DNA from: Paragorgia papillata | Taxonomy: Eukaryota; Cnidaria; Anthozoa; Scleralcyonacea; Coralliidae | DNA: 64,000 nt | Direction of reading: 5' to 3' | NCBI GenBank assembly: GCA_035771165.1 | Contig: JAWNZC010000470.1 | Span: 928,001 to 992,000 of the forward strand | In this document: in pieces, positions 1 through 11,215 of the stretch | Layout of the letters: each line of letters opens with the position of its first letter | Position numbering within the stretch: position 1 is the stretch's first letter | The notes under the pieces: generated by a model | What the model saw: the letters and a program-made list of their open reading frames with translations, nothing else | Told to the model about the DNA's origin: nothing | Databases searched by the model: none | Program-made: the position numbers and the translations under genes

Positions 1-84
1 TTTATTCACTAACACCAGGGCATATATACTAAATGAAATACATGCATGCATAACATACACAGTGGACAGTTATATTGTGCTTAC

Positions 85-1310
85 CTTGACCAGTTTGTGT
101 AAGAAGGAAAATATTAATGCAACATTAGCATTTTTCTTGGTCGTAGCCACAACTACAGATCAAAAATAATTTTAACAGTTTAAATTTTATATCATAATAC
201 GTATTAGAATATATTTTATGTAATATATCATACATGAGAAGCTGTTTATTATCTGATTTGAAAACACCAAGAAGTGTGTTGAAAAACAAGGTGATAACTG
301 AGTTTTTTAACTCACTTCTTGCTGTTTTAAAATCAGATAATAAACAGCTTTCAAGTTAGTTAGTGGGGGTGGGGATACCAAGAGCCCACAAAGAACATCT
401 GCGAAGGAGGCTAATATTAAATTAGCTACAGCATTTGTAAAAGTTAAGCTATAATAACTCAAGCAAATTTTCAAGCTACAGTATAAATTACAATATTATA
501 GTTCTATTACAGTGTATCTACCAGCAATTCACTTAAAACTAAGTTACATTAGTGTTAGTATAACTACCAGTACCAAATAGTGAAGTTACACTTACTGTAA
601 AGATTATGATGCTTAATATATGTAAAAGTGGCAATCTCATGAACAATAATTGGTGAAGAATTCCCTTCATCTTCTCTATCCAGAACCAGTGGGAAAAATT
701 TCTCAATTACTGACATTTCAAGATCACCTCGGTAATTTCTAGATATAAGGACCTAAAAATAAAGAACAATCAAAAAATAAATTATCAATCTACAACAATT
801 TTAGAACTTCAATCTCTTTTTCTTTAACCATTCCTGCTTGAGCCGTTCCAAAAACAACCTTTTATTGTTTTACCCTGTGAAAGGGAAACCCTCAGTCGCA
901 TTCAAAACCAGTTATTGTACTTAAGGTGGTGACTGCAGAGAGCAACAACATTCAACCTGTTCAGTTGGGTAAACTTAATGGTGAAACAACTGACAATACT
1001 GAAAGGGTACTGTACAAATGAAATTTGCATTCTCTTTCAGCTGATATTTTTATAAGAACAAGACCTTTAAAATAGGGAGCTAGCAGGGGAAGAGGAGCTT
1101 CGGACTTTTTTTAGTCATAAAACACGTTATTAAACTTAATCTAAATTAGGTTTTAATTAATTAGAATGATAAATAATATTAAAAGCATAAACAATTATGT
1201 ATAAAAGCAAAGAATGGTAAAAATATAAAATACAGTATTAAAACTATTCAAGCAACTTGACACAATACCTTTCCTTTCACGTCCAAAATATAAACTGCTG
1301 ACATAGACAT
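85..1310 (-). CDS. AP1M1: AP-1 clathrin adaptor complex, medium (mu) subunit, 5' part (3 exons)
   Basis: Three coding exons read leftwards: 1310-1269, 752-596 and 152-85, all with GT-AG borders and joining in frame to 89 codons. The start reads MSMSAVYILDVKGK, then VLISRNYRGDLEMS and YIKHHNLYIVATTKKNA. This matches the N-terminal longin-like domain of AP-1 mu, where the family has AVYVLDLKGK, RNYRGD and IKHNNLYLVATSKKNA. AP-1 mu binds tyrosine-based sorting signals in trans-Golgi and endosomal clathrin coats; its N-terminal domain packs against the beta subunit. The start was chosen because the methionine sits exactly at the family's N-terminus. The rest of the protein (linker and cargo-binding mu-homology domain) lies beyond the left edge. 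The gene is divergent from the RING gene at 1693. Vertebrates have two paralogues; this could be the pre-duplication gene, so the symbol is approximate. Confidence 0.93.
241..348. repeat. Imperfect hairpin (MITE-like), AP-1 mu intron 2
   Basis: The arm at 241-266 (GCTGTTTATTATCTGATTTG...) is repeated inverted at 323-348, with a second inner inverted pair AAGAAGTG/CACTTCTT. It is 108 bp long with no clear target duplication. Confidence 0.6.
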
Positions 1311-1692
1311 TTCTAAGGATTTTGTTCAACGCAGAACACAGTAAAGTAAGTGAGAAAACTTGAGAAACGATTCCAAGATAGAAGATACTAATAAATGATG
1401 AATGGTGAAGGAGAAATCTCGAAAATATAAAAATGTCTTCTTCGAGACAGGAAATTGCAAAGACCAAAGATGCGCAGCTACAAAAGGACTGGAGTAGAGC
1501 TATCTTGTCTCGTGAGCCTGCGTTCTCCTTGACCTGCGGAGTAAAGCATACTTGGTCTCAGACTCCTCAACAGTATTCCGCGTCTTTTTCAAGATGGCCG
1601 CCGATCAGATGTGTTGCACGAGTGATTTGTTTACCCATAGCAACGTTGATAAAAACTCACTGTGATTTAAAAATACTAAAATTTTAATTAAC
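1311..1692. promoter_or_regulatory. Shared bidirectional promoter region, AP-1 mu / RING gene
   Basis: The start codons of two head-to-head genes are 382 bp apart, so both 5' UTRs and core promoters must lie here unless an upstream non-coding exon exists. It is richer in GC and CG than the flanking AT-rich DNA, notably around 1500-1625. No convincing TATA box is seen. Inference from gene orientation only. Confidence 0.55.
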
Positions 1693-3140
1693 ATGTCTCA
1701 ACATGGACGTAAATTTGGCGCTCAGAAAGGAAACGACGAAAATATTTCCGAGAAGGTTCGTAAAATGAAAGAGAAACAAAAACAATGGATGCAAGAAAGA
1801 GAAGTTGCGAAAGTGCCTGAAACGAAATCTGTCCGACCGTCGTCTGGAAGTAAACAATCTTGGAAAAAACGTAGCGGTTCAGTGAATTCTACAAACAAGT
1901 CAACTGGTTTAACCTGGATTTCCAAAGATGATTATCAGTTATCTGGGAAGCGAACTGGAAATAAAAATACAAGTACACGCATTCAGCCCGACAGTCGAAG
2001 ATTGTCTTCAAGAGAATCTGGTTATGGTTCTTCTCAAACTATAAAACATGGAGAAACTGAACGATCTCGTGCTTCAAGGAGATCTGAGACTTCTATAACT
2101 GGTTTTGATGATGGAAAACAAAAGTCAACTGGAGTTACTAATTCTAATATTTCACCTGGTGCTAATGACGACTACATCTCGGGTAAATCTGAAGTTTTTA
2201 ATGATCATTCAGCAAATGATTTATCTACACAATCATTTAATGCACTTGCTGATAAAATAGCAGAACGACTACAAGTGAAAGACAATAATAGACGTGAAAT
2301 TAACCAACCAACAACTGGTGACAATATAAAGAGTGTTAATAAACCTATGTCTAATCATGTTTGCTCTGGGTGTAATACATTGATGTCTTCTCCTCAACAC
2401 TCACCAATTGCAATCATACCTTGTGGACATACATTTTGTCAGATTTGTGTTTCAGATTATTCCAAGTGTCCGCAGTGTCAATCCGAGATCTTCTCTACTG
2501 CTCCAAACACAGTGATGCAACAAATTATTGAAGATTTTAAAAAGAAACAAGAGAAAGAAAGATTAAAACAGCTTGAGGAACAAACAAGAAAATACATGGA
2601 GGAATATCAGAATTTAAACCTGAGATGTGAAGGATTGGCAGGTATTTAAAAGGGAAACTGTAATTTATGTTCTCCCTGAAAGTTGCCGATTGTCTGTTTT
2701 ACCGATTAATTAATTCTGATTATCAGATCATCCCTATAAATCTGCAAGTACTACAACAGGGTATTTTAGAGAGGTGGGACTTGTCAACTACTAATTTCTG
2801 CTAAATTTATTTGACAGATGAAGCGGACAGAATTTTGAATTCCATGGAGTCAATAACTGATGATATTTTAGAAGAGAAAAGAGTTGCAAGGAAGTTAGAA
2901 AAGGAAAATGATGAAATTAAAAGTAAAATTAAAGAACTAGAATTGGAGTTTCATCAAAATGAAGATCTAATAAAAGGCTCATCATCAAACTGTCTCTCAT
3001 TAGAACTGCATTACAATGAGGAAAAGGAAAAATTAAGTTTAATTGAAGAAACCATAAAAACAATCAGAAATAGCAAAGAAAGAGCTAAGATTATGATTCA
3101 AAATTTAGCTCCTAATCTAAAGATAGATGATTCATTTTGA
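1693..3140 (+). CDS. RING-finger (C3HC4) and coiled-coil protein, family not recognised
   Basis: Two exons, 1693-2641 and 2818-3140, joined by a phase-1 GT-AG intron of 176 bp, encode 423 aa. Residues 1-220 are basic, Ser/Thr-rich and low complexity (likely disordered). A RING domain follows: C224, C227, C244, H246, C249, C252, C259 and C262, the C3HC4 spacing that binds two zinc ions. From about 276 to the C-terminus (423) the sequence is charged and heptad-like (for example QEKERLKQLEEQTRKYMEEY), predicting a long coiled coil. An E3 ubiquitin ligase role is inferred from the RING alone; substrate and location are unknown. The start is the first ATG of the open frame, preceded by in-frame stops. 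An ATTAAA at 3173 could be the poly(A) signal. I do not recognise a named vertebrate orthologue. Confidence 0.88.
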
Positions 3141-3172
3141 TGTTTTGTCATCAATCATGTTAGTCAAGTAAG

Positions 3173-3178
3173 ATTAAA
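3173..3178 (+). terminator. Candidate poly(A) signal of the RING gene
   Basis: ATTAAA, 33 bp after the stop codon at 3138-3140. It is a common variant of AATAAA. Confidence 0.4.
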
Positions 3179-3327
3179 TTTCTGGGTGTTGGAATCATAG
3201 TTAATAGAACATGGTTTATTTAGAAGCTCTTGTCTTTCAACATGAATGGTTGTGTTGAACTGACAATGGAGTTCCATATATGGAAGTAAATTCTATCGAC
3301 ACGTGACGACAAAACACCACACTAATC

Positions 3328-3552
3328 CACCATACCAAAAAAGATGGTGACTTCCACATTTAACCACAATCGGAATCCTTTGCATGCAGTAAATATTGTT
3401 TCTTGCAGAATTATCGGAAGATAGTTGTTTAAAACGATCAACTTTGGTAGGAATGATAAACAATGTTTACCGGTAGTTGGTATTTGAGCTGATTTGAGGT
3501 CACAAAGCATTGTGGTTATTGTACCACCACCATCTTTTTCAGTACCGTCAAT
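3328..3552. mobile_element. Foldback MITE, family 'GACCGTACC', copy 1
   Basis: The ends read ATACCAAAAAAGATGGTGAC and, inverted, CACCATCTTTTTCAGTACC. The interior contains AGTAAATATTGTTTCTTGCA and ATTTGAGCTGATTTGAGGTC. The same element recurs at 25765-26013, 50108-50250 (5'-truncated) and 53289-54004 (interrupted), so it is a dispersed family. Confidence 0.8.
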
Positions 3553-3554
3553 TA

Positions 3555-3691
3555 CAGTCTTTCACCCAAATCTTCACAAGTTCATTTTGAACTACGCATT
3601 TGATTGGCTGCTAGAAACCAATCAAATGCAGAGTTCAAAACGAACTACAAACTTCTGAAGATTTGGGTGAAAAGTGAGTTGCAAGTGACTG
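3555..3691. mobile_element. TA-flanked foldback MITE (CAGTC ends), copy 1
   Basis: A 137-bp palindromic element from CAGTCTTTCACCCAAATCTT to its inverted partner ending GAGTTGCAAGTGACTG, flanked by TA on both sides. It is closely related to 39041-39250; both carry ACTACGCATTTGATTGGCTG in one arm and CCAATCAAATGCAGAG in the other. TA duplication with CAG-type ends is typical of Tc1/mariner-related MITEs. Confidence 0.8.
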
Positions 3692-4251
3692 TAAACCCCA
3701 TCATTTAATACTATTGGATAATTGCTTCATTACAGAGAAAATACAATACCGTGAAGTTGCAAAAATTTCCATAAACTTGAACAAAACATACAACAATCAC
3801 TTTGGACGAGTTTCCAAACCATATAATAAGAGATTATTAACCGAGAACGAGGTCAGTATGGGAAAATGTCAGACCGAGCCGCGGGCGAGGTTCGTACAAA
3901 AAAAGACCGAGGTCTGATATTTTCCCGTACAGACCGAGTAAACGAGGTTAATAAAGCGTTTATTATATGGCTATTTCAAGTTTTTCGATAATTATTGTAT
4001 CAAACTTAGTGTGAAAACCTTAGAAATTCACGCGAGCAAAATCAACATCCGGGACAGCGGTCCGGATACGGAAAAAGACGGACCGTGGTCCGGATACGCA
4101 TTTTTACGGACGGTGCGTTGACCAATCAGAACTCAGGATATTACAAAGGTCTATATAATATGTTTTATACAATACCGTGGTTGCTATGCGTGTTTTCATT
4201 GGTTGTTGGCCATGATCTATTAGAGGACAAGAGTTTCGATAAAAACCTTTT

Positions 4252-4790
4252 AAATTTTTATTGTATAAAACAAATAGATTCCATTTTTTTGTTGTCTGTT
4301 CAGTTATAGATACACAGAAGACGTAACAACGTGGTAAGAACATCAGTGACCCATTCGACTGCGTCTCGTGGGCCACTTTTTTGTTCTTACCACGTTGTGA
4401 CGTCATCTGTGCATCTACAGTGTATCAAAAAAATTTGAACCCTTAGAAAATGAATTAGCATTCTTTTCAAACAACCTATTGTAGTAGTTTGAAAGCCCTA
4501 AAAGCGCTGCGTTATAAATTAATCAGCACATAAGTTAAACGAAGCGAAAAAGCTTTTAAATACTTTCACCATGCATACACTTCAAGTTATCTTAATTTCC
4601 CAGGTGTATAAGACCGTGTGTTTTACGCATCTGTGGGTTCCGCGAAGTGCTTAGGGCTTTCAAACTACTACAACAGGTTGTTTGAACAGAATACTAATTC
4701 ATTTTCCCTTAGAAAATGTTCAAACAACCTCGAATTTTTTTGATACACACTGTATAACTGAACAGACAACGGCAAAATGGAATCTATTTG
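4252..4790. mobile_element. Foldback element split by a nested insertion
   Basis: An outer hairpin element begins TTGTTGTCTGTTCAGTTATA, has inner arms ACGTAACAACGTGGTAAGAA / TTCTTACCACGTTGTGACGT, and should end TATAACTGAACAGACAAC. That last part is displaced to 4753-4770 by the 335-bp element at 4418-4752. An uninterrupted relative lies at 35038-35135. Confidence 0.75.
4418..4752. mobile_element. TA-flanked foldback MITE (CAGTGTATC ends) nested in another element
   Basis: The ends are CAGTGTATCAAAAAAATT and inverted AATTTTTTTGATACACACTG, and the arms extend far inwards (for example TTTGAAAGCCCTAA / TTAGGGCTTTCAAA). TA lies on both sides (4416-4417, 4753-4754). Removing the element and one TA restores the outer repeat's GCATCTATAACTGAAC exactly as seen in the copy at 35 kb. 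Confidence 0.88.
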
Positions 4791-4803
4791 TTAAATATTA
4801 ACT

Positions 4804-4945
4804 ATGGTGGAACAGTGGTTAGCGCAGTACTCACCAGTAGCTTTCACCTCTGTAACCCAGATGACAGGTTCGCCGATTCCTGCTCGATGTAAGCGAGAAA
4901 GTGGTTCACTATAAATTGAGTGTGGCTCCTACCACTGCATTGTAT
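4804..4945 (+). repeat. Possible tRNA-derived SINE fragment
   Basis: AGTGGTTAGCGCAGTACTC resembles a tRNA A box and D arm, and CAGGTTCGCCGATTCC a B box, about 50 bp apart. No foldable acceptor stem was seen, so this is a decayed SINE rather than a tRNA gene. Confidence 0.4.
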
Positions 4946-5937
4946 GTAAATAAGATTAAATATATTATTTATCGTGATACAGTATACACATCATTACACT
5001 TGCGCTACCACCGTCATAATCATTATGGATATTGAACTTGTGGCCAAGGTCTTGACCAGAATCACGCGTTTGATTGATTCCAAAAGGAAAGCCATCAAAT
5101 TTGGTTGTAGTTTCTCAACTGGCCCCAATTGGGTCTTATAAAATATCAACTCAACACAATTGATTGATGTGTACATATATTCTCTACCTAATTAATAATT
5201 TAGTATAAAGATAAAAAACAGGAAATCAGTGCCTCAAATTCTTATAAAACACACTCATTTGAAGTTGTGTTTAATTGATCTACATGTAATTATCAAAACA
5301 CCTCGAAGTTGGTTAAAAAACCTCGGTTCCGTCTTGGTTTTTCAACACTTCATGGTGTTTGATATTATAGATCAAACACACCTTCTTGTATATGATATAT
5401 TATATACCTCATGCCTGGTTTTCTGTGATTCATTGTAGATGTACGTCTTTACAGTATGAAGAACACCGTCAACCGAAAGTGACTCAAATGTGAACTGAAA
5501 CTTGTGAAAGTGCACATTAACCCAAATTTTATTACATGTAATGGAACAAAAATGTTCTGCATAGAACAAACAGCAAATGTCAATTGTATCAAAAAGCTTT
5601 TTTGATTGGAGTTATTCTTCAATGCGTTGTAGAAATTTGTTTTTTTCTAAAATAGTAGACCACTGCATATATACCGGATACTGTTATTATACAACTTAAT
5701 CACATCGCGCTTTTTAAACTTTACGCTAGCCTGTGTTTAAAATTGTTAAGTATAGTGCTGTGTCGTATATAATGTACAAAATTAAAACTAGATGTCGCGT
5801 ATTTACAACTTTACTGATTTATAGTGTTACTGCTATCGTGTATAAAGATGTAACTGAGTTGCATATTCATTTTCTCTAAAATTGTGAAGACTCAAGTGCA
5901 ATAAAAATGCACCATTAGCAAAGGACTATTGTTCACA

Positions 5938-5943
5938 TTTATT
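5938..5943 (-). terminator. Poly(A) signal of FAM32A
   Basis: AATAAA on the minus strand, about 65 bp downstream of the FAM32A stop codon (6009-6007). Confidence 0.6.
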
Positions 5944-6006
5944 TTTCTGTGAAACCAACATCTTTCTTTCACAAGATCCCAGAAATATCTGAATTTGATC
6001 CATCTT

Positions 6007-9000
6007 TTACTTGGTCCAGCTAACTTTTGGTATATCATAATGTTCAGTTAAGTTGTCAAGTTTGGCATTAAACTCCTACAGAAGACAGAAAAAACAAGCA
6101 AAATCAAGAAGCTACATTTGATGTTTCAATTTTTAATAAATGGCCGACAATGTTTCCAGTTGCTGAGAAAGACTATACAGTAATATAAGTCAATAATTGT
6201 GTATATACTACATAGTCGTCCTCAGAGCCTTGTTTTAATGCGACACTTTACAATATGTTGTAAGACCTTAGGTTACGTTGTGAAACCTTACGTCATGTTG
6301 TGAGACCTTACATTAGGTTATGAGACGTTACATGTACACTGCAAGACCTTACATTACATTGCAAGACCTTAGGTTATGTTGTCAGACACTATGTTGCACT
6401 GTGAGACCTTAATACATTACATTGTGAGACCTTAATATGTTAAATTGTGAGACCTTAGGTTACATTATCAGACCCTAGGTTACATTGTGAGACCTTATGT
6501 TACATTGTGAGATCTTATGTTACATTGTGAGACCTTGCGTTACATTGTGAGACCTTACGTTACATTGTGAGACCTTACGTTTATACATTGTGAGACTTTA
6601 CAATATGTTGTGAGACCTTACAATATGTTGTGCGACCCGACGTTACATTGTGAGACCTTACAATATGTTGTGCGACCCGACGTTAAATTGTGAGACCTTG
6701 CGTTACATTGTGAGACCTTGCGTTACATTGTGAGACCTTGCGTTACATTGTGAGACCTTGCGTTAAATTGTGAGACCTTGCGTTACATTGTGAGACCTTG
6801 CGTTAAATTGTGAGACCTTGCGTTTATACATTGTGAGACCTTGCGTTACATTGTGAGACCTTGTGTTAAATTGTGAGACCTTGCGTTACATTGTGAGACC
6901 TTACGTTTATACATTGTGAGACCTTACGTTTATACATTGTGAGACCTTACGTTACATTGCGAGACCTTGCGTTACATTGTGAGACCTTACGTTACATTGT
7001 GAGACCTTGCGTTACATTGTGAGACCTTACGTTACATTGTGAGACCTTGCGTTAAATTGTGAGACCTTGCGTTACATTGTGAGACCTTGCATTACATTGT
7101 GAGACCTTGCGTTACATTGTGAGACCTTGCGTTAAATTGTGAGACCTTACGTTACATTGTGAGACCTTACGATACGCTAAGAGACTTTACGTTGTGTTGT
7201 GAGACCTTAGGATACATTGTGAGACCTTAGGATACATTGTGAGACCTGACGATACATTGGGATACATCTTTCTATGCGCTAAAGTTTACCCTACAAACTC
7301 TGGACGTACATGTGTGCAGGTGCTGCATTCTGTGCGGATGCATGTTATAGTCAGTTTCAGCTTGCCAGTTTTGAAATTCGTTTGTCAACATTTGTTGGAA
7401 CGTTGGGAACTAGGTACGGAAGTTTGTGAAGTTCGAATTTAATAAGCTTTGAATTGAATTCCTTTGGCGAAATCACCGAGTAGAAGATTATTTGTTGTAT
7501 AGTGTTTGATGGAAATGATTAAACGGAAACAAATTGCCGACTTAAATTTGTATCTACCTCGCAATGTAGTTCTGAACATTGCAACGTAAGTTCGGAATGT
7601 TCATTAATTTTCAATTATACGTTTCGGATTTCAAAAGCAAGCTGAAATTGACTATACAGTAATAGTGTAAAAAATCGTTAGATGACCGTCCATTATTTTT
7701 TGCCCTGTGATGTTCCGAGTTGAGCCCTTCATCAGCACCTTAACACTTCACTCATTAAAAAAAAATTAAACTTACAGCTACTCTTTCTTTGTGACTCTGA
7801 GAAGCTTTAGCTAAAATCCTTTCAGCCGCCTGGATAAAATAAACAAACAATAAAAATATTGTTCAAAATTACAAAGAGAAAAATAATAAACTGCCGGTTA
7901 AAAATTGACAGAATCAAGCAAAAGTTGACAATTTATTTACCCTCTTTTCCTGTGTTTTATCAAACGCAATTTGAGCTGGGGTTCTATTGTCATTTTGCTT
8001 TGAAGAAGTTTCTGCTTCCTCATGTTCCTCTTCTGAAATATCTGGCTTTCTTGCCTGTTCTTTCAGTAGCTTCTTTACTTTATTTTTCTTTTTTCTGCAC
8101 ACATATTAGACAAAATAATAGAACAAATCATTGGGAGCAATTACTGTCGTGGCAATAGAAGCGTTCCTAAAATATTTCTGCAATTAATTTGCTATGTTTG
8201 ACCAATACATTTGATGAAAATTATTGCTAACTTCCTGTTTTGCATTTGATTGGTTTCTAGTTTTTAAACAACCAATAAGAAACAGGATTATTTGCCAAAC
8301 ACCAATCAAATTCAAAACAGGATTCAAAACAGGAAGTTGTCAACTAATCTTATCAAATGAATTGTTCAACTTGAGGAATATATTGCAACAATATTTTACG
8401 GAAAGCTTCTATTGCCAGGACAGTAATTACATCAATTAATTTAAACTTCAGTTATTTTCTATGCACACTAACTCATATTTGCTGCCAAGGTTTGCTGAGG
8501 GTTCTCCTTTAGGTAAGGAATTAATAGACAAGTATACACCCCACCTTCATTTGGAAACGTATACTTGAATGATCTAACTGAATGACCCAGTTACAATGTA
8601 CATGTAGATAATTGAAACACCCACTACAAATTTTATTATAACTTTCAAGTTTCAAAGCTTTTACACTGCCTTGTAAATTGTTTGTATTTTTCTTTGTATT
8701 TTTCATCTTTAGAGTGATGAAGAGTGTATTCCCTACCCCAAAAAATTTTAGGTCTTTCTTAGCCCCACCTTAAGAGATATTGCGGGAATTAGCCCCCTTG
8801 CTAGAAATATTGGGAGGGACTATATAGTCCCCTAGCCCCCCTGTTCCACCACCCTTGACATGGAGTGAAAGAGTAAAGGGGAGGAAAACTGTAAAACAAT
8901 AAGTGACTATATGAATGACTGCCAGTCACAGTTATGAAAAAACTAAATGACCAGCAGTCTCAATCCAGGCTCTTAGTGTGTGTTATCTTTGCCCTTCTAT

Positions 9001-11215
9001 ATGACCAGCAGTCTATTTTATATTTTATAACTCTCATTCTTTGCACTAATGCTACCCAAAAGTACAAAACATATTTATACCATGATTATTCATAAGACAT
9101 GAGATCCCAAATATGTAAACGCTAACTGTACAGTATTTGTCCAACATATTGGTGTTTTACTGTTTACTGTGATTGTAGTTTGATGTGGTTTGATTATATT
9201 TTGCTTTCCACTTAGCATTTTCTTTGTTAATACAAGGTTTTACAGTAGTTCATGTTTCGCTTTGAAACACAATGTACTTTTCTAAACTGTAACTATGTGT
9301 AGAGCAACACTCCAAAGATTTGTCCATTGTGATTAATAGTGGCTGAGTGGTCTGATCACCAGTGCGTGGACTGGCAATGTGACTAGCTTTACTATTAACT
9401 TCTTGTTTTTTAGTCTTTAAATTTATGTTTAGGATTGAATTTGATCTATGGTTGAGAATTTGAACAGGATTTTGGGTATATTTGTGAAAGGTTTTGTATA
9501 TAAAGACTAAAGTCGAATGAACAGCGCTTTATAGACATTTGGGATCCAGTGTCTGATGAATATCCATGGGAAATTATACAAAATATGTTTTGTATTTTAG
9601 CATTGTGCAAGGACTAAAATTTTATAAAATAAAAAATAGACTGCTGGTCATAATATAAGAGGAGCAAGGTCTACTATTAAAGAGCCTGGATTGAGACTGC
9701 TGGTCATTTAGTTTTTCTATAACCGTTACCAGCTGCTGGTCACTTTGAACAATAAAAGAGCCAAAAACGACCCCTTTATTGTTTTACTGTGTCTAACACC
9801 AGACAATTTCACTCATCAAAGGAAGAACCTTTAGACATCCTAGGCAGCTGAGCAATGGGTCAACAAGTCATCAACCCATTCCTGCCTGAGCTGGCCAAAA
9901 ATGGTCCTTATATTTTTCTACTCTATATAATGCCAGATGATTTTACTCATCAAAGGGAGAACCCTCAGACATCTTAGGCAGCGATTGGTTAAAATTACTT
10001 GATAATTCAATTCTTGCTTGTCTTTGTCTGACATGTTCAAAAGTGGATGAGTGTTATATACAGTGGCGGACACTAGGGGGGGCGAGGGGGGGTGATTGCC
10101 CCCCCCCCAATAATTTTAGCTGAAGCTTTCATTTTGAAAAGTGGAAGCACAAGAAAGTTTTCATTTCAAGAAGTGGAAGCACTCCTTATTAGTTATTACA
10201 ATAACAACAGCAGCAATGATGCGTGATGACGTTTCTAGGCAGGTTGATTGACGTTGCTACGGTGTTGACGTGTCGTTTGTACAATAACAACCTAATTATC
10301 ACCATATAAGGCTATAAGCTAATAGAATTGTTCAACTACAAACGGAATAAATTAATATCAAAATTCCGTTACACATTTCATTTCAAAATTCAATGCCTAT
10401 AAACATGTTTCTCGTACAAATAAAAGTATAATTTCCACTTTTATTTGTACGAGAATAGAATATGTTAACGAAACAAAAGCGTGCGCAGAACGGAGTCATA
10501 GACGAACTATGCATAGACTGATCAAATTCTGATATTTATTTATTTTAAAAGAAATATGTGGATTTCACTTGCTTAGTGAATAAATTTTACATTGTCATTG
10601 GCGTGTTAATTAAACCACCTTGCAATTCCATTCACAAATGTAGATAATCATCTAGAATATTTTCTCTGAAATGTTTTTTTATGCTTAGCATGTGATTTAT
10701 AACAAAATGCACCATTAAAATAGTGTTTTGGAAACCAAAAATTTTTTACAAAATGTGTTCTCAGAATGCTGCAAATGCCATTTCAGAGATCCAAATTTTA
10801 AAAATTTCCGGGAGGGGCATACCCCCGCCCCCCTACAAGGCTCGTGCCTTCGGCACTCGCCCCCCGAATATTTCGTCAAGTGTCCGCCACTGGTTATATA
10901 ATTGCTTCCATGGATTAATATAGCATACAGTAAACTCGAATACTTTTGAGTTTTCAGCAATCATCAATTCAACATATTAAGAATCAGACAACCAGTCACT
11001 CATATTTGTCAATGACATTTATACAAATTATACAGTATTTTTATTAGCTCTCTCGGTACGTTTTATATTATATCTATTACTTTTTTATAACACAACATAA
11101 AAATAAATCGTTTTAAAACATCATAAAACAAATAATCTCACTTTTTTTTAACTCTTCCATCCATAACTCCTTTTAATTTCAGTGAACCACCAACAGCTTC
11201 ATAAGCGTCCGACAT
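6007..11215 (-). CDS. FAM32A: FAM32A-like protein (complete, 4 exons, 116 aa)
   Basis: Exons 11215-11142, 8094-7941, 7829-7776 and 6075-6007 have GT-AG borders and join in frame. The start reads MSDAYEAVGGSLKLKGVM, followed by a lysine-rich stretch (KKKKNKVKKLL), an acidic insert, NDNRTPAQIAFDKTQEKR, AAERILAKASQSHKERV and the C-terminus LTEHYDIPKVSWTK. Human FAM32A (112 aa) has the same order and the same near-invariant tail, so length and architecture match. It is a small, basic, nuclear protein that has been seen in the catalytic human spliceosome near the active site; its fold is mostly extended or helical without catalytic residues. Intron 3 (6076-7775) contains a 1-kb minisatellite and intron 1 an hAT element. 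The start codon opens the conserved frame; the GC-richer sequence upstream is the likely promoter. Confidence 0.95.
6240..7260. repeat. 20-bp minisatellite, FAM32A intron 3
   Basis: About 50 tandem copies of a unit close to CGTTACATTGTGAGACCTTA, with variants (CTTGCGTTA, CGTTTATACATTG, CTTACAATATGTTG). A related 20-bp array lies 47 kb away at 54365-54668. Confidence 0.95.
8229..8342. repeat. Hairpin MITE-like repeat, FAM32A intron 1
   Basis: ACTTCCTGTTTTGCATTTGA at the left is mirrored by AAAACAGGAAGTTG at the right; CCAATAAGAAACAGGATT and the outer arms form nested inverted repeats. Confidence 0.55.
8903..9747. mobile_element. 845-bp foldback transposon with 8-bp duplication
   Basis: Both flanks read AACAATAA (8895-8902 and 9748-9755). 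Long inverted arms include CTAAATGACCAGCAGTCTCA / TGAGACTGCTGGTCATTTAG and an inner pair around ATGACCAGCAGTCTATTTTA. There is no coding capacity. An 8-bp duplication fits hAT-type or similar transposases. Confidence 0.8.
9760..9995. mobile_element. Two decayed copies of the 'CTAACGCCAGA' core element
   Basis: TCTAACACCAGACAATTTCA near 9790 and ATGCCAGATGATTTTACTCA near 9930 are diverged copies of the dispersed core seen intact at 18511, 24885, 27718, 55758 and 58591. Confidence 0.55.
10061..10892. mobile_element. Non-autonomous hAT element, 832 bp
   Basis: The terminal inverted repeat is CAGTGGCGGACACT, closing with AGTGTCCGCCACTG. Both sides carry the 8-bp duplication GTTATATA (10053-10060, 10893-10900). 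The right part contains a GGCATTTCAGAGA-type block ending in C-runs that recurs in the hAT copies at 22.7, 24.3 and 43.2 kb. There is no transposase frame. Confidence 0.92.

Larger units (their letters stand above)
3141..6006. other. Convergent intergenic region filled with miniature transposons
   Basis: This lies between the 3' ends of the RING gene (+) and FAM32A (-). No conserved exon was found on either strand. It holds the elements listed separately at 3328-3552, 3555-3691 and 4418-4752. It also holds a CCGAG-rich foldback near 3830-3960 whose arms read GACCGAG/CTCGGTC (a related foldback lies near 22370-22530) and a tRNA-like stretch near 4804. From 4950 to 5940 I see nothing but AT-rich sequence. 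Confidence 0.6.

Noticed and set aside
1195..1467. 90-codon minus-strand frame over AP-1 mu exon 1
   Set aside because: Wrong frame: the true exon is 1310-1269 in another frame, confirmed by the family N-terminus.
6240..7260. Regular direct repeats resembling a CRISPR array
   Set aside because: Units are contiguous 20-mers without unique spacers, in a eukaryotic intron.
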